DNA of 64,000 nt, taken from NCBI GenBank assembly GCA_964418125.1, contig CAYQKY010000001.1, forward strand, positions 136,001 to 200,000, written 5' to 3'. Each line of letters opens with the position of its first letter. The stretch's first letter is position 1. Of this stretch, positions 1 to 9,500 are shown one piece after another. This DNA is from JACJXW01 sp964418125. GTDB taxonomy: Bacteria > Bacteroidota > Bacteroidia > Chitinophagales > Saprospiraceae. Both the position numbers and the translations under genes were made by a program. Under the pieces are notes generated by a model. The model worked only from the letters and a program-made list of their open reading frames with translations, searched no databases and was not told the origin of the DNA.

Positions 1-2
1 AG

Positions 3-1109
3 ATCACCATCACCATACTCTGTTTATTCCTTTCCTCCGGCCTCCTTGCCCAGAGCAAAGGCTGCTGGCCGGCCTTCCGCGGCGGCCAGCAGTTGCTGGG
101 CGTCAGCAAGGGTGAGCTTCCTGCCCGCCCGGAGCTGCTGTGGACATTTAAAACCGAAGACGCCATCAAGGCCTCGCCCGTGGCGTGCAACGGCGTCCTG
201 GTAGTAGGCTCCGTCGACGGATGCCTCTACGCCATCAGCCGGCAGGGAAAGGAACTGTGGAATATACAAACCGAAAACGCTATAGAAGCGCCGGCCCTCA
301 TCTTCCAGGAAAAGGTATTCGCAGGAAATATGGACGGCACGCTGCTGGCCCTCAACCTGTATACCGGCCGGGAACTGTGGAGATATCAGACGGAGAACCA
401 GATCATGGGCTCCCCCAACTGGTGGCAGAAGGGCAATGAGGCCCGGGTCATCGTAGGAAGCTACGACTATTCCCTGCATTGTGTGGACGCCAATACCGGG
501 GCCTTGAAATGGAAGTACGAATCCGACAACTACGTCAACGGAGCGGCGGCGGTACGCGGCAATGAGGCCGTTTTCGGCGGCTGCGACGGCTTCCTTCACA
601 TCGTTGATGCTGGAAGCGGAAAATTGAAAAAGAAAGTGGACGTCGCCACCTACATCGCCGGCTCTGCTGCCGTGGAGGAGGGCCTGGCCTACGTCGGCGA
701 TTACGACGGCCGCCTCTCCTGCATCGATATGGAAAAGGGGGAGGTATCCTGGTCATTCGAAGGCGCCGGGGCCGCACTCCCCTTCATTGCTTCTCCCGCC
801 CTGTCGGAGAACAGGCTCGTCATCGGCAGCCGGGATAAGAACATTTACTGTGTGGACAAGAAAACGGGCAGGCTGCTTTGGCGCTACCGCTCCGGCAGCC
901 GGATAGATGCCTCCCCGGTTATCGCCGGCGGTAAAGTGCTTGTGGCAAATATGCGGGGGGATGTCGAGATACTGAGCCTGGACGACGGAACCGTCCTGTG
1001 GTCTTATGAAATCGGCTCGCCGGTAGACGCGACGCCGGCCGTAATGGAAGGCCGGTTCTTTATCGGAGCGAACGACGGAAGGATCTACTGCTTCGGCGAG
1101 AAGGAATAA
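3..1109 (+). CDS. PQQ-type beta-propeller repeat protein, 5' end cut by window edge
   Basis: The reading frame is open from base 3. It begins inside a hydrophobic export signal (ILCLFLSSGLLAQ) followed by a W-x-x-F-R-G motif, so the true start codon lies upstream of the window and the TTG at 93 is not the start. The mature part consists of repeated blades with the pattern [LV]-W-x-[FY]-x-T/S plus 'G.vyvGs.DG.lyaid..tG', typical of PQQ-like (PQQ_2/PQQ_3) eight-bladed propellers of the BamB/quinoprotein type. Nothing shows that it binds PQQ; many such proteins are binding or scaffold propellers in the periplasm. It is followed after 81 bp by a glycosyltransferase and an ABC exporter pair on the same strand, suggesting one transcription unit. 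The family call is firm; the role is unknown. Confidence 0.85.
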   Translation: MTITILCLFLSSGLLAQSKGCWPAFRGGQQLLGVSKGELPARPELLWTFKTEDAIKASPVACNGVLVVGSVDGCLYAISRQGKELWNIQTENAIEAPALIFQEKVFAGNMDGTLLALNLYTGRELWRYQTENQIMGSPNWWQKGNEARVIVGSYDYSLHCVDANTGALKWKYESDNYVNGAAAVRGNEAVFGGCDGFLHIVDAGSGKLKKKVDVATYIAGSAAVEEGLAYVGDYDGRLSCIDMEKGEVSWSFEGAGAALPFIASPALSENRLVIGSRDKNIYCVDKKTGRLLWRYRSGSRIDASPVIAGGKVLVANMRGDVEILSLDDGTVLWSYEIGSPVDATPAVMEGRFFIGANDGRIYCFGEKE

Positions 1110-1190
1110 GAAAAGTATTCCTCACTTTCTGACTAACCACGGAAAGCTAAGAGCCGCAAAACAAACAACAAACAAGCAACAAACCTTCAA

Positions 1191-2504
1191 ATGCAGATCA
1201 TACACATCATACCGGGATCGGGCGGCAGCTTTTACTGCGGCAACTGCCTGCGGGACAGCAAATACGTCCATGCCCTCCGTTCCAGGCAACACGAGGTCAT
1301 CAAGGTCCCCATGTATCTTCCCCTGTTTGCGGATGAGCATGACCTGAATGACATCCCGGTGTTTTACGGCGCCATCAGCATTTACCTGAAACAGCTCTGG
1401 CCGGCGCTTCGCCGCGCCCCCTCCTGGCTGAACCGGCTGCTGGACTCCAAGCCGGCCCTGAAGGTTGCCTCCCGGATGGCCGGCTCCACCCGCGCCGCCG
1501 GCCTGGAAGAGATGACCGTATCCATGCTGCTGGGGGAAGATGGCGGCCAGGAGGACGAACTGAACCACCTGGTGGACTGGATCGGCCGGCATTGCCGCCC
1601 CGATATCATCCACCTGTCCAACGCCCTGCTCCTGGGCCTGGCCCACCGGATCAGGGAAAAGCTGAACGTGCCGGTCGTCTGCTCACTGCAGGATGAGGAC
1701 ACCTGGGTGGATGTCATGCACCCCGATTCCCAAAGGGAAGTATGGGGCCTGATGAGCCGGAAAGCTTCCCACGTTGACGCCTTTATCGCCGTCAGCGATC
1801 ACTACACCCGCCTGATGAGGGAAAGGCTGAACCTGCCGGCTGAGAAGGTATGGAGCCTTCACCTGGGGGTAGACCCATTGGATTATGAGTTTACGCCGGC
1901 GCCCCGGAAGCCGGGAAATATAGGGTTCCTGTCGCGCATGTCCCGCGATAACGGCCTGGATATCCTGGTGGACGCCTTCATCGAACTGAAAAAGGCGCCC
2001 GAGGTAGCGGACACCCAACTCGTGATCAGCGGTGGATACACCCGGGATGACGCCGGTTTCGTAAAAGCACAGAAGCGGAAGCTGCGGCGGGCAGGCCTTT
2101 TGCACCAGGTAGATTTCCACGAAGACTTTGAAGGGGAAGGAAGAAAGGCTTTCTTCCGGAAGGTTGCCGTATTGTCGGTTCCCGTCCGAAATGGGGAGGC
2201 CTTCGGCCTGTACCTGCTGGAAGCCCTGGCCTCGGGAACGCCGGTGGTACAGCCGCGGCTGGGCGCATTCCCCGAGATCATCACCACCTCCGGGGGCGGC
2301 ATCACCTATGAACCCAACCGCCCGGAGAACCTGGCGGCCGCGCTGAAGGAGGTATTGTTCGGCCCGCAGCAGCTGGCGCGGCTAAGCGAAAATGGCCGGC
2401 AGGGCATTGAGCAACATTTTCACCTCGGCCAGCAGGCGTCAAAAATGATCGGCATTTATGAGCATGTGATCAAAGAAAAGGTAACGGAAGCCGTTTCAAA
2501 ATAA
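1191..2504 (+). CDS. GT4-family (GT-B fold) glycosyltransferase
   Basis: A 437-aa protein starting MQIIHIIPGSGG, the usual nucleotide-sugar transferase N-terminus with a glycine-rich loop. The C-terminal half carries the GT4 signature: the E-x7-E motif in EAFGLYLLEALASGTPVV followed by a PRLGAFPEII segment, and 'VSDHYTRLMRERLNLPAEKVWSL' style acceptor-domain residues are visible further upstream. It should transfer a sugar from a nucleotide donor with retention of configuration; the acceptor cannot be told from sequence. There is no signal peptide or membrane helix, so it is cytoplasmic. The stop is only 6 bp before the ABC ATPase start, indicating co-transcription and perhaps a link between glycan synthesis and the transporter. 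Confidence 0.85.
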   Translation: MQIIHIIPGSGGSFYCGNCLRDSKYVHALRSRQHEVIKVPMYLPLFADEHDLNDIPVFYGAISIYLKQLWPALRRAPSWLNRLLDSKPALKVASRMAGSTRAAGLEEMTVSMLLGEDGGQEDELNHLVDWIGRHCRPDIIHLSNALLLGLAHRIREKLNVPVVCSLQDEDTWVDVMHPDSQREVWGLMSRKASHVDAFIAVSDHYTRLMRERLNLPAEKVWSLHLGVDPLDYEFTPAPRKPGNIGFLSRMSRDNGLDILVDAFIELKKAPEVADTQLVISGGYTRDDAGFVKAQKRKLRRAGLLHQVDFHEDFEGEGRKAFFRKVAVLSVPVRNGEAFGLYLLEALASGTPVVQPRLGAFPEIITTSGGGITYEPNRPENLAAALKEVLFGPQQLARLSENGRQGIEQHFHLGQQASKMIGIYEHVIKEKVTEAVSK

Positions 2505-2510
2505 AGGCCA

Positions 2511-3203
2511 ATGATCCTGAACGTAGAAAATATCAGCAAAAGCTATGCTTCCCACCGCTCCGGAGACAGAGCGGTGCTTTCCGGCCTTTCCCTGCAGGTG
2601 GAAGAAGGGGAAAGCGTAGCCATTGTCGGCCCTTCCGGTTCCGGGAAAACCACCCTGCTCAATATCATCGGCACGCTGGACCAGCCCGATGAGGGGCGGG
2701 TCCTGTTCAAAGGAAAGGACGTCACCCATTTTTCAAGCCGGCAGCTCGCCGCCTTCCGCAACCGGGAGATCGGCTTCGTCTTTCAGCAACACCACCTTTT
2801 TCCCCAGTGCACTTTGCTGGAAAACATCCTGATGCCCACCATTCCCCTGAAAGACGAAGGCAGGAAAGAAGAAAGCGCCCGCCGGGGGAAGGAATTACTG
2901 AAGCGGGTAGGGATCTGGGAGCAACGCCACCAGAAACCCGGGGAATTATCGGGCGGCGAATGCCAGCGGGCTGCCGTCGTGCGCGCCCTGGCCAACGGCC
3001 CGGGCCTCCTGCTGGCGGATGAGCCCACCGGCGCCCTCGACCAGAAAAACTCCAGCCTGCTCGCCGAACTGCTATTCGAACTGAACAGAACGGAAGGAGT
3101 AACCTTGATCCTGGTCACTCACGACCTCCGCCTGGCCGCCCGCGCAGGCCGGGTGTTCCTGCTGGAGAACGGCCGGCTGGTACAACGGCAAAAGAGCCCC
3201 TAA
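2511..3203 (+). CDS. ABC transporter ATP-binding protein, LolD/MacB-like
   Basis: A 230-aa nucleotide-binding subunit with Walker A GPSGSGKT (residues 40-47), Q-loop region FQQHHLFPQ (around 91-99), signature LSGGE (146-150) and Walker B GLLLADE (165-171), followed by an H-loop VTHD. Length and motif wording match the LolD/MacB/FtsE subfamily, which energises FtsX-type permeases rather than importers. The next gene, 42 bp downstream, encodes exactly such a permease, so the two probably form one complex. The substrate may be a lipoprotein, a lipid-linked glycan or another envelope molecule; this is not decided by the sequence. Confidence 0.92.
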   Translation: MILNVENISKSYASHRSGDRAVLSGLSLQVEEGESVAIVGPSGSGKTTLLNIIGTLDQPDEGRVLFKGKDVTHFSSRQLAAFRNREIGFVFQQHHLFPQCTLLENILMPTIPLKDEGRKEESARRGKELLKRVGIWEQRHQKPGELSGGECQRAAVVRALANGPGLLLADEPTGALDQKNSSLLAELLFELNRTEGVTLILVTHDLRLAARAGRVFLLENGRLVQRQKSP

Positions 3204-3245
3204 CTGAAAAGCAATACAGCCATAACAATATAGCCATATAACCAC

Positions 3246-6200
3246 ATGACCCTCTCCCGCCTCATCCTCCAAACCCTCCGCCACTTCCGGAAACAGAACC
3301 TGGCCGTGGCGTTGGGCGTGGCCATCAGCACCGCAGTTATCACCGGCGCGCTGATCGTGGGGGATTCGGTGCAGTATTCCCTGCTGAAGATCGTCGAGCT
3401 CCGGCTGGGCGGAACCACCCACACGGTTTCGGCCGGCGACCGTTATTTTACCGATTCTCTGGCGGCCCGCCTGGAAGAAAAAATATCCCGCCCGGTAACG
3501 CCCCTGCTGTTGCTGGAAGGAATGGCATCCGCCGCCGGAGGCCAGTACAGCCTGCCTAAAGTGCAGGTACTGGGCATTGATGGGGGCTTTACCCGCGTGG
3601 CCGGAGGCCCTTCCGCGCTGTCCGCCCTTTCTGCTGACGAGGCCTTCATCAGCCGCAACCTCGCCGAGCGGCTCAACCTGAAGGAAGGGGATGAATGCCT
3701 GCTCCGCATCAAAAAGCTGAGCCTCATTCCCCTGAACGCCCCTTTCGTATCCGATGCAGAACTGATCCGCCCCCTGCGGGTGACGGTAGCCGGCATCCTG
3801 GAAGAGGAGGAAATGGGGCGGTTCGGCCTGAAGAATATACAGTCGGCGCCCTACAACGTTTTCCTGCCCCTCGGCTTCCTGAACGAAACGATGGCGGTAT
3901 CCGGAAAGGCCAACCACCTGCTGATATCCGCCGGGGAAGGGCTGAACCAAGAGGAAACAGAGCAGGCGCTTTCCCAAAGCTGGAATATGGAAGACATCAA
4001 CCTGAACCTCCAATACAACCCAATTCAGGAGGCCTGGGAGATCACTTCCGATCGGGTTTTTATTGAAAAAACCATACAGGAAGCGCTGCCGGCGGCGCCC
4101 CTCCAGAAAGAATTCATCCTTACCTATTTCGTGAACGCCCTGTCTCTGAATGGGCGTTCTGCCCCGTACTCCTTTGTGTCCACCCTCCCACGGGAAGAGC
4201 TGCTTCCCGGGGAAATGATCATTAATGAATGGCTGGCGGAAGACCTGCGGGCAAGGCCGGGCGACACCATAGAAATGCGCTATTTTGTCATCGGCCTGCT
4301 GAGGGAGCTGGAAGAACGGGCCTCCCGCTTTACCGTCAAAAAAATAGTGCCGCTGGAAGGCCCCTGGGCCGATGAGCGCCTGATGCCCCACCTGCCGGGG
4401 CTGTCCGACGCCGGCAATTGCCGCGACTGGGAAACCGGCGTGCCCATCGACCTGGAAAAGATCCGGGATAAAGACGAAGCATACTGGAACCGGCACAAAG
4501 GCGCCCCCAAAGCCTACATCAGCTATCCCGCTGCCCGGGAATTGTGGCGCAGCCGGTTCGGGGAAAGCACCATTATCCGGTTTGCCGGCCGGGATATTTC
4601 GCGGGGCGAAATTGAGAAAGCAGTAAAAGACAATATCACTCCTCTCCGGCTGGGCTTCAAGGTGGAGGCCCTTCGGAACAATGCCCTCCTCGCCGCCGGA
4701 AACGGCGTAGATTTCAGCCAGCTGTTCCTGGGCCTGAGCTTTTTCCTGGTAGCGGCCGGCATTCTGCTGACGGTGTTGCTCTTCTTGCTGAATACCGAAC
4801 GGCGGACGGCTCAGATCGGCACACTTTCCTTTCTGGGCTTCACCAACCGGCAGGTGAAAATCATGCTGCTGGGAGAGGGGCTGCTGGTATCCCTGGCGGG
4901 AGCGGCCCTGGGGCTGTTGCTGGCTGTGGCTTACAACAAGGCGGTCTTTGCCGCCCTGAACAGCATCTGGGCGGATATCGTGCGGACGCAAACCCTGATT
5001 TCCATCTTCCGCCCGGCGACATTGCTCACTGGTTTCGCCCTAAGCGTACTCCTTTGCTTTCTGGCTATTTTCTTCTACCTCAACCGCCTGCTGAAACAGC
5101 ACCCCCACGCCCTGCAAACCCGAACGGTGGGTTCGGAACGCCGGTGGGCCCAGGCTGTGAAAAATGCGGCGATGTACGCCGGCGGAGCCGCGGCCCTCGT
5201 TATAGTGGCCTGGAGTTACGCTCAAAGCGAGTTCCGGAATGCCGGCCTGTTCTTTGCCGCCGGAGGCCTGCTGCTGCTCTCTTTTCTGTTGCTGGCGGAC
5301 CGCCTTTTCCGAAAAAGGGAAAAAGCTAACGATGCATTCCATATGACGGCGCCCAGGCTCATCCGGCAAAACATACAAAGAAATGCCGGCCGTAGTTTTC
5401 TCGTCGTCGCCCTTTTCGCTATCGCTTCCTTCCTCATCGTTACTACCGGCGCCAACCGGAAAGACTTCTTCTCCGATGCGGAAGATAAAAGCAGCGGCGC
5501 CGGCGGCTTCCTGTTTTACGCCGAGTCGGCCATCCCGGTTTTGTACAACCTCAACGAGCCTGCCGCCCGTTTCGAGGCCGGGCTGGAAAAAGACTACCGG
5601 GTGGTACAGCTCATGGCCTACGAGGGAGATGACGCCAGTTGCCTGAACCTCAACCGCACCGCCAGCCCCCGGATACTGGGCGTCGAACCCCGGGCCCTGT
5701 CCGGAAGGTTTAGTTTTGTAAATAAAACGGAAGATCTGGATGTGGATAGCCCGTGGATGTCCCTGAACAAAGAACTGGGGGAAAACACCATCCCCGCCAT
5801 CGCCGACCAGACGGTCATTCAATGGGGGCTGGGGCTGAAAACCGGCGACACCCTCCAGTACCTCGACGAAAACGGGGCGGTGCTAAACCTCAAGCTCATC
5901 GGCGGCCTGGCCAATTCCATCTTTCAGGGGAGCGTACTTATCAGCCGGGGCCATTTCCTGGACCACTTCCCTTCCGCCAGTGGGTCCAATACTTTTCTGA
6001 TCGATGGCCCGCCGGAAGAAAAGGCAGGCATCCGGCAGGAACTGGAGCAGAGCTTTCGCGATCACGGATGGGCCATGCAGGATGCCGCCGGCCGCCTGGC
6101 GGAGTTCAACTCCGTGGAAAACACCTATCTGTCGATCTTTATGATACTGGGCGGGCTGGGACTGATCCTGGGCGCCATCGGCCTGGCCATCGTCCTGGCC

Positions 6201-6506
6201 CGCAACCTGCTGGGGCGAAGGAATGAGCTGGGGTTCATGCAGGCCGTAGGCTTCCCGAAAGCACTGATCCTGAGGATTGTCGTACTGGAACATTTCTATC
6301 TGCTGCTAATGGGAGTGGGTATCGGGCTGGCCAGTTCCCTGCTGGCTACCTTGCCTTCCTGGCTGAACCCTCATATTGACATTTCCCCGTGGAGCCTGGT
6401 TTGGCTTATGGGCTTCACTTTCCTGAACGGCGTTTTCTGGATCATTTTGATCGGCTGGCGGTTTTTGTCTGGAGAGCATGTAATGGAGGCGCTTAGGGGA
6501 GAGTGA
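3246..6506 (+). CDS. Large ABC transporter permease, FtsX/MacB type
   Basis: A 1086-aa integral membrane protein. An N-terminal helix (about residues 18-40, VALGVAISTAVITGALIVGD) is followed by a long extracytoplasmic domain. A cluster of helices around 500-640 includes an FtsX domain with the TGTLSFLGF-like 'tq.G.L...Gf..rqv' pattern, more helices lie around 660-700 and 730-750, and a second FtsX-like block ends the protein (about 965-1075, with RRNELGFMQAVGFPK). This duplicated FtsX layout is typical of the 1000-aa class of MacB-like permeases that act mechanically on periplasmic substrates. It pairs with the preceding ATPase. The gene ends in front of the convergent helicase gene. Substrate unknown. 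Confidence 0.9.
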   Translation: MTLSRLILQTLRHFRKQNLAVALGVAISTAVITGALIVGDSVQYSLLKIVELRLGGTTHTVSAGDRYFTDSLAARLEEKISRPVTPLLLLEGMASAAGGQYSLPKVQVLGIDGGFTRVAGGPSALSALSADEAFISRNLAERLNLKEGDECLLRIKKLSLIPLNAPFVSDAELIRPLRVTVAGILEEEEMGRFGLKNIQSAPYNVFLPLGFLNETMAVSGKANHLLISAGEGLNQEETEQALSQSWNMEDINLNLQYNPIQEAWEITSDRVFIEKTIQEALPAAPLQKEFILTYFVNALSLNGRSAPYSFVSTLPREELLPGEMIINEWLAEDLRARPGDTIEMRYFVIGLLRELEERASRFTVKKIVPLEGPWADERLMPHLPGLSDAGNCRDWETGVPIDLEKIRDKDEAYWNRHKGAPKAYISYPAARELWRSRFGESTIIRFAGRDISRGEIEKAVKDNITPLRLGFKVEALRNNALLAAGNGVDFSQLFLGLSFFLVAAGILLTVLLFLLNTERRTAQIGTLSFLGFTNRQVKIMLLGEGLLVSLAGAALGLLLAVAYNKAVFAALNSIWADIVRTQTLISIFRPATLLTGFALSVLLCFLAIFFYLNRLLKQHPHALQTRTVGSERRWAQAVKNAAMYAGGAAALVIVAWSYAQSEFRNAGLFFAAGGLLLLSFLLLADRLFRKREKANDAFHMTAPRLIRQNIQRNAGRSFLVVALFAIASFLIVTTGANRKDFFSDAEDKSSGAGGFLFYAESAIPVLYNLNEPAARFEAGLEKDYRVVQLMAYEGDDASCLNLNRTASPRILGVEPRALSGRFSFVNKTEDLDVDSPWMSLNKELGENTIPAIADQTVIQWGLGLKTGDTLQYLDENGAVLNLKLIGGLANSIFQGSVLISRGHFLDHFPSASGSNTFLIDGPPEEKAGIRQELEQSFRDHGWAMQDAAGRLAEFNSVENTYLSIFMILGGLGLILGAIGLAIVLARNLLGRRNELGFMQAVGFPKALILRIVVLEHFYLLLMGVGIGLASSLLATLPSWLNPHIDISPWSLVWLMGFTFLNGVFWIILIGWRFLSGEHVMEALRGE

Positions 6507-6593
6507 TCAAAGGACACGAGGAAAAACCATCGCGCTACCTTGCCATGGAGGAGTTTATTGCTTTTACCAAGACGTTCTCTGAATAACTTACGC

Positions 6594-9500
6594 TCACCTC
6601 CCCCCATCCCTCAACAACTCCATCAGTTCCTCCGCCGACAATTTGGCGCTCACATCGGCGCCGGCCAGCAGCGAGTCCGCCAGGTCTCGCTTGTGGGCAT
6701 GCAGCTCCAGGATCTTTTCCTCGATGGTCTGCGCTGCCACCAGGCGGTAGGCCGTCACCGGGCGTTCCTGCCCGATGCGGTGGGCCCGGTCGGTGGCCTG
6801 GTCTTCCACAGCGGGGTTCCACCAGGGGTCGGTATGGATGACGTAGTCGGCGGCGGTGAGGTTCAGGCCGGTGCCGCCCGCTTTCAGGCTGATGAGGAAA
6901 ATATCGCCCTCGCCGGCCTGGAAAGCGTCGATCGCCGCCTGCCGCTTTTTGCCGGGCGCGCTGCCGTCGAGGTACTGGTAGCTGATCTTTTTTGACTTCA
7001 GGTATTTTTCCAGGATTTTCAGGTGGTCGACAAACTGGCTGAAGACCAGAGCTTTGTGTCCATTATCCAGCAGCTCGTCTACGATCTCGGAGAACAGTTC
7101 CAGTTTGGCGCTGCGGGTGAAGGAGGCGCCGCCTTCGGCCAGGGAGGGGTGGCAGGCGGCGCGCCGCAGGCGCATGATCTCTGCCAGGATGCGCAGGTGC
7201 TGCTGCCCGGCCTGTTCGTCGCCGGCGGTGGCGGCCAGTTTTTCCAGGGCGTTGCGGCGCAGGGCTTCGTAGAAGGCCCGCTCTTCCGGCGGCAGCTCGA
7301 CGGTGAGGGTGACCTCCGTTTTTTCGGGAAGGTCTTTGAGCACTTCGTCCTTGCGGCGGCGGAGAATGAAGGGCTGCACCAGGCGGCGCAGCTGCTCGCG
7401 GCGGTTTTCATCCCGGTATTTTTCAATGGGCAGGGCGAAGCGCTCATTGAACTGGCCCATACTGCCCAGCAGGCCGGGATTGAGGAACTGAAAGAGATTC
7501 CACAGCTCGCCGAGGTGGTTCTCGATCGGCGTGCCCGTCATCGCTATTTTGAAACCACCCCGCAGGCCCATCGCCGTTTCCGAGCGTTTGGTCGCCCGGT
7601 TTTTGATCGCTTGGGCCTCGTCGAGGATGACGGTCGCCCATTCTTTCCCGGTGAACAGATTTTCTTCGCGGGCCATCAGGTCATAGGTCACGATGATGAG
7701 GCTGCCCTTCTTTGCCTCTTTGACAGCGGCCTCCCGCTCGCTTTCGCTGAAGAGGATGGGCGTCAGCGCCGGCGCGAACCGGGTGGTTTCGGCCACCCAG
7801 TTGCGGCAAACGCTGGCGGGCGCCACGACGAGGGCGGGGCCCAGCCGGGCGCGGGCGGCAAGCACGGCGAGGGCCTGCACCGTCTTGCCCAGGCCCATAT
7901 CGTCGGCCAGGCAGGCGCCAACGCCCCAGGCGGCACAGCGTTGCAACCACTGAAAACCTTCTCGTTGGTAGGGGCGAAGGGTGGCGTTAAAATTTTTTGA
8001 GAGCCGGTATTTTTGAGCGAAAGCCTGCTCCAGCCGCTCCCTGCTTTCCCGGAATTTGCGGCTGGCTTCCAGGTTTTTTACAGCTCCGGTGAAGGGCTCT
8101 ATGGCCGGGGCCGCCAGCGGGTGGAGTTGCAGCGTGCCGCCCTTTTTGTGTGTGCCGACCAGGCCGTTGATGCCTTTCAGCCGCTGCCGGAACTCGTCGG
8201 TCAACGCCAGGAACTTTCCGGGGCTGACCTCTACAAACTGGCTTTGCTGCTCGCTGAGGGCCAGGAGTTCCTGCAGGGTAAGCACGGTTTCTTCGTCAAC
8301 CTTCAACTCGCCGTCCAGTTCGAACCACTGGCTTCCATCCCTGACCGACAAGCGGAACTGATCAAAACCGGCGACGGAGTCGACACGCAGTTTTTCGCCC
8401 TTGGGCCACTCCAGAATGATCTCCTCCGCCTCCAGCAGGGGGCGCAGTTCGAGCAGCAGCCGCAGGCAGGTTTCGGCGTCTTCCAGTTGCCAGGCGCCCC
8501 TGTGCGGGCGGTTGTTCTGTAACACGGGTACTCGCTCCCGCAGGGCATTCCGGTTTTTTTTCTCCGCTTCCAGGTCGCGGTTGGCGGCGGTGCGCTTGCC
8601 GTTCAGCAGCCCGATGAGAAAGGATTCGCCCTCGCCCGGTTTTACATAGGGCGGCGTTTCCCGAAAGGGTTTCACATACAGCTCCACGTGAAAGCCGTCG
8701 CCGACGGGCAACAGGTGTACGCAGATGCGGCTGTCGGCCTGCACCGTCGGCAGGTTTTCATCTTCAAATGCCGACTGCACGGGTACCAGCCGGGCCAGCC
8801 CGCTCAGCGCTTCCCGGAGTTGAGCTTCGGCACTTTGCGGGACGTTGAGTTTTTTTCCGTTGAAAGCCCGGGCAATCTGGGCAATCTGTTCGGTAACCTC
8901 GATGAACAGGTAGCGGGTGGGCGATTCTTTTTCCACTGTCGCTCCCGCTTCATGGACATTATGGGTAAAATGCATTTGATAACCCTTTGGCGTACGTTTG
9001 GCGATGAGCGTGGGCCTGGCTTCCACGAGCTGTACGGCGGCGGCGGGAGACTTGCGGAGGAAGAGCAGGGGGTGGCCGGCGAGCTGCTTCCAGCATTTCT
9101 CCCGCCCGTTGAGGTTGAACTCGCTGCCCCAGGCATGCCCGACGGCCCTGATAAAGGATACATCCTGGGGCGTCAGGCCATCCACTTCGCCATTTATTAG
9201 GCGGTCGAAGGCCACTACCCGCCCCTTTGTCCAACTGCCGCTCTTGCCAATTGTCTGATGGCGGGCCTGCGCCCATCCCTTTTCAAAATCGACCAGCCAG
9301 GCGATGCGGTTCTCCGGTTCCGTGCCGGCCGGCGCCTTGCCTCCCATTTCCAGCAGCACTTTCATTGCATTTTCCCACTCCTCGATCCGGGGCAGCAGGC
9401 GGATAAGGGGCTCGCCATCCGGCAGGGAAAACCCTTCGGTGGGCAGGCCCAATTCGCCCAGCAGGGCGTTCATTTCTGCGGCCATCCAGGTGTAGCCGTC

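Noticed and set aside
3072..4991. 639-aa open frame on the minus strand opposite the ABC permease
   Set aside because: Fully antisense to a well-supported FtsX-type permease, low-complexity composition and no family motif; a by-product of high GC.
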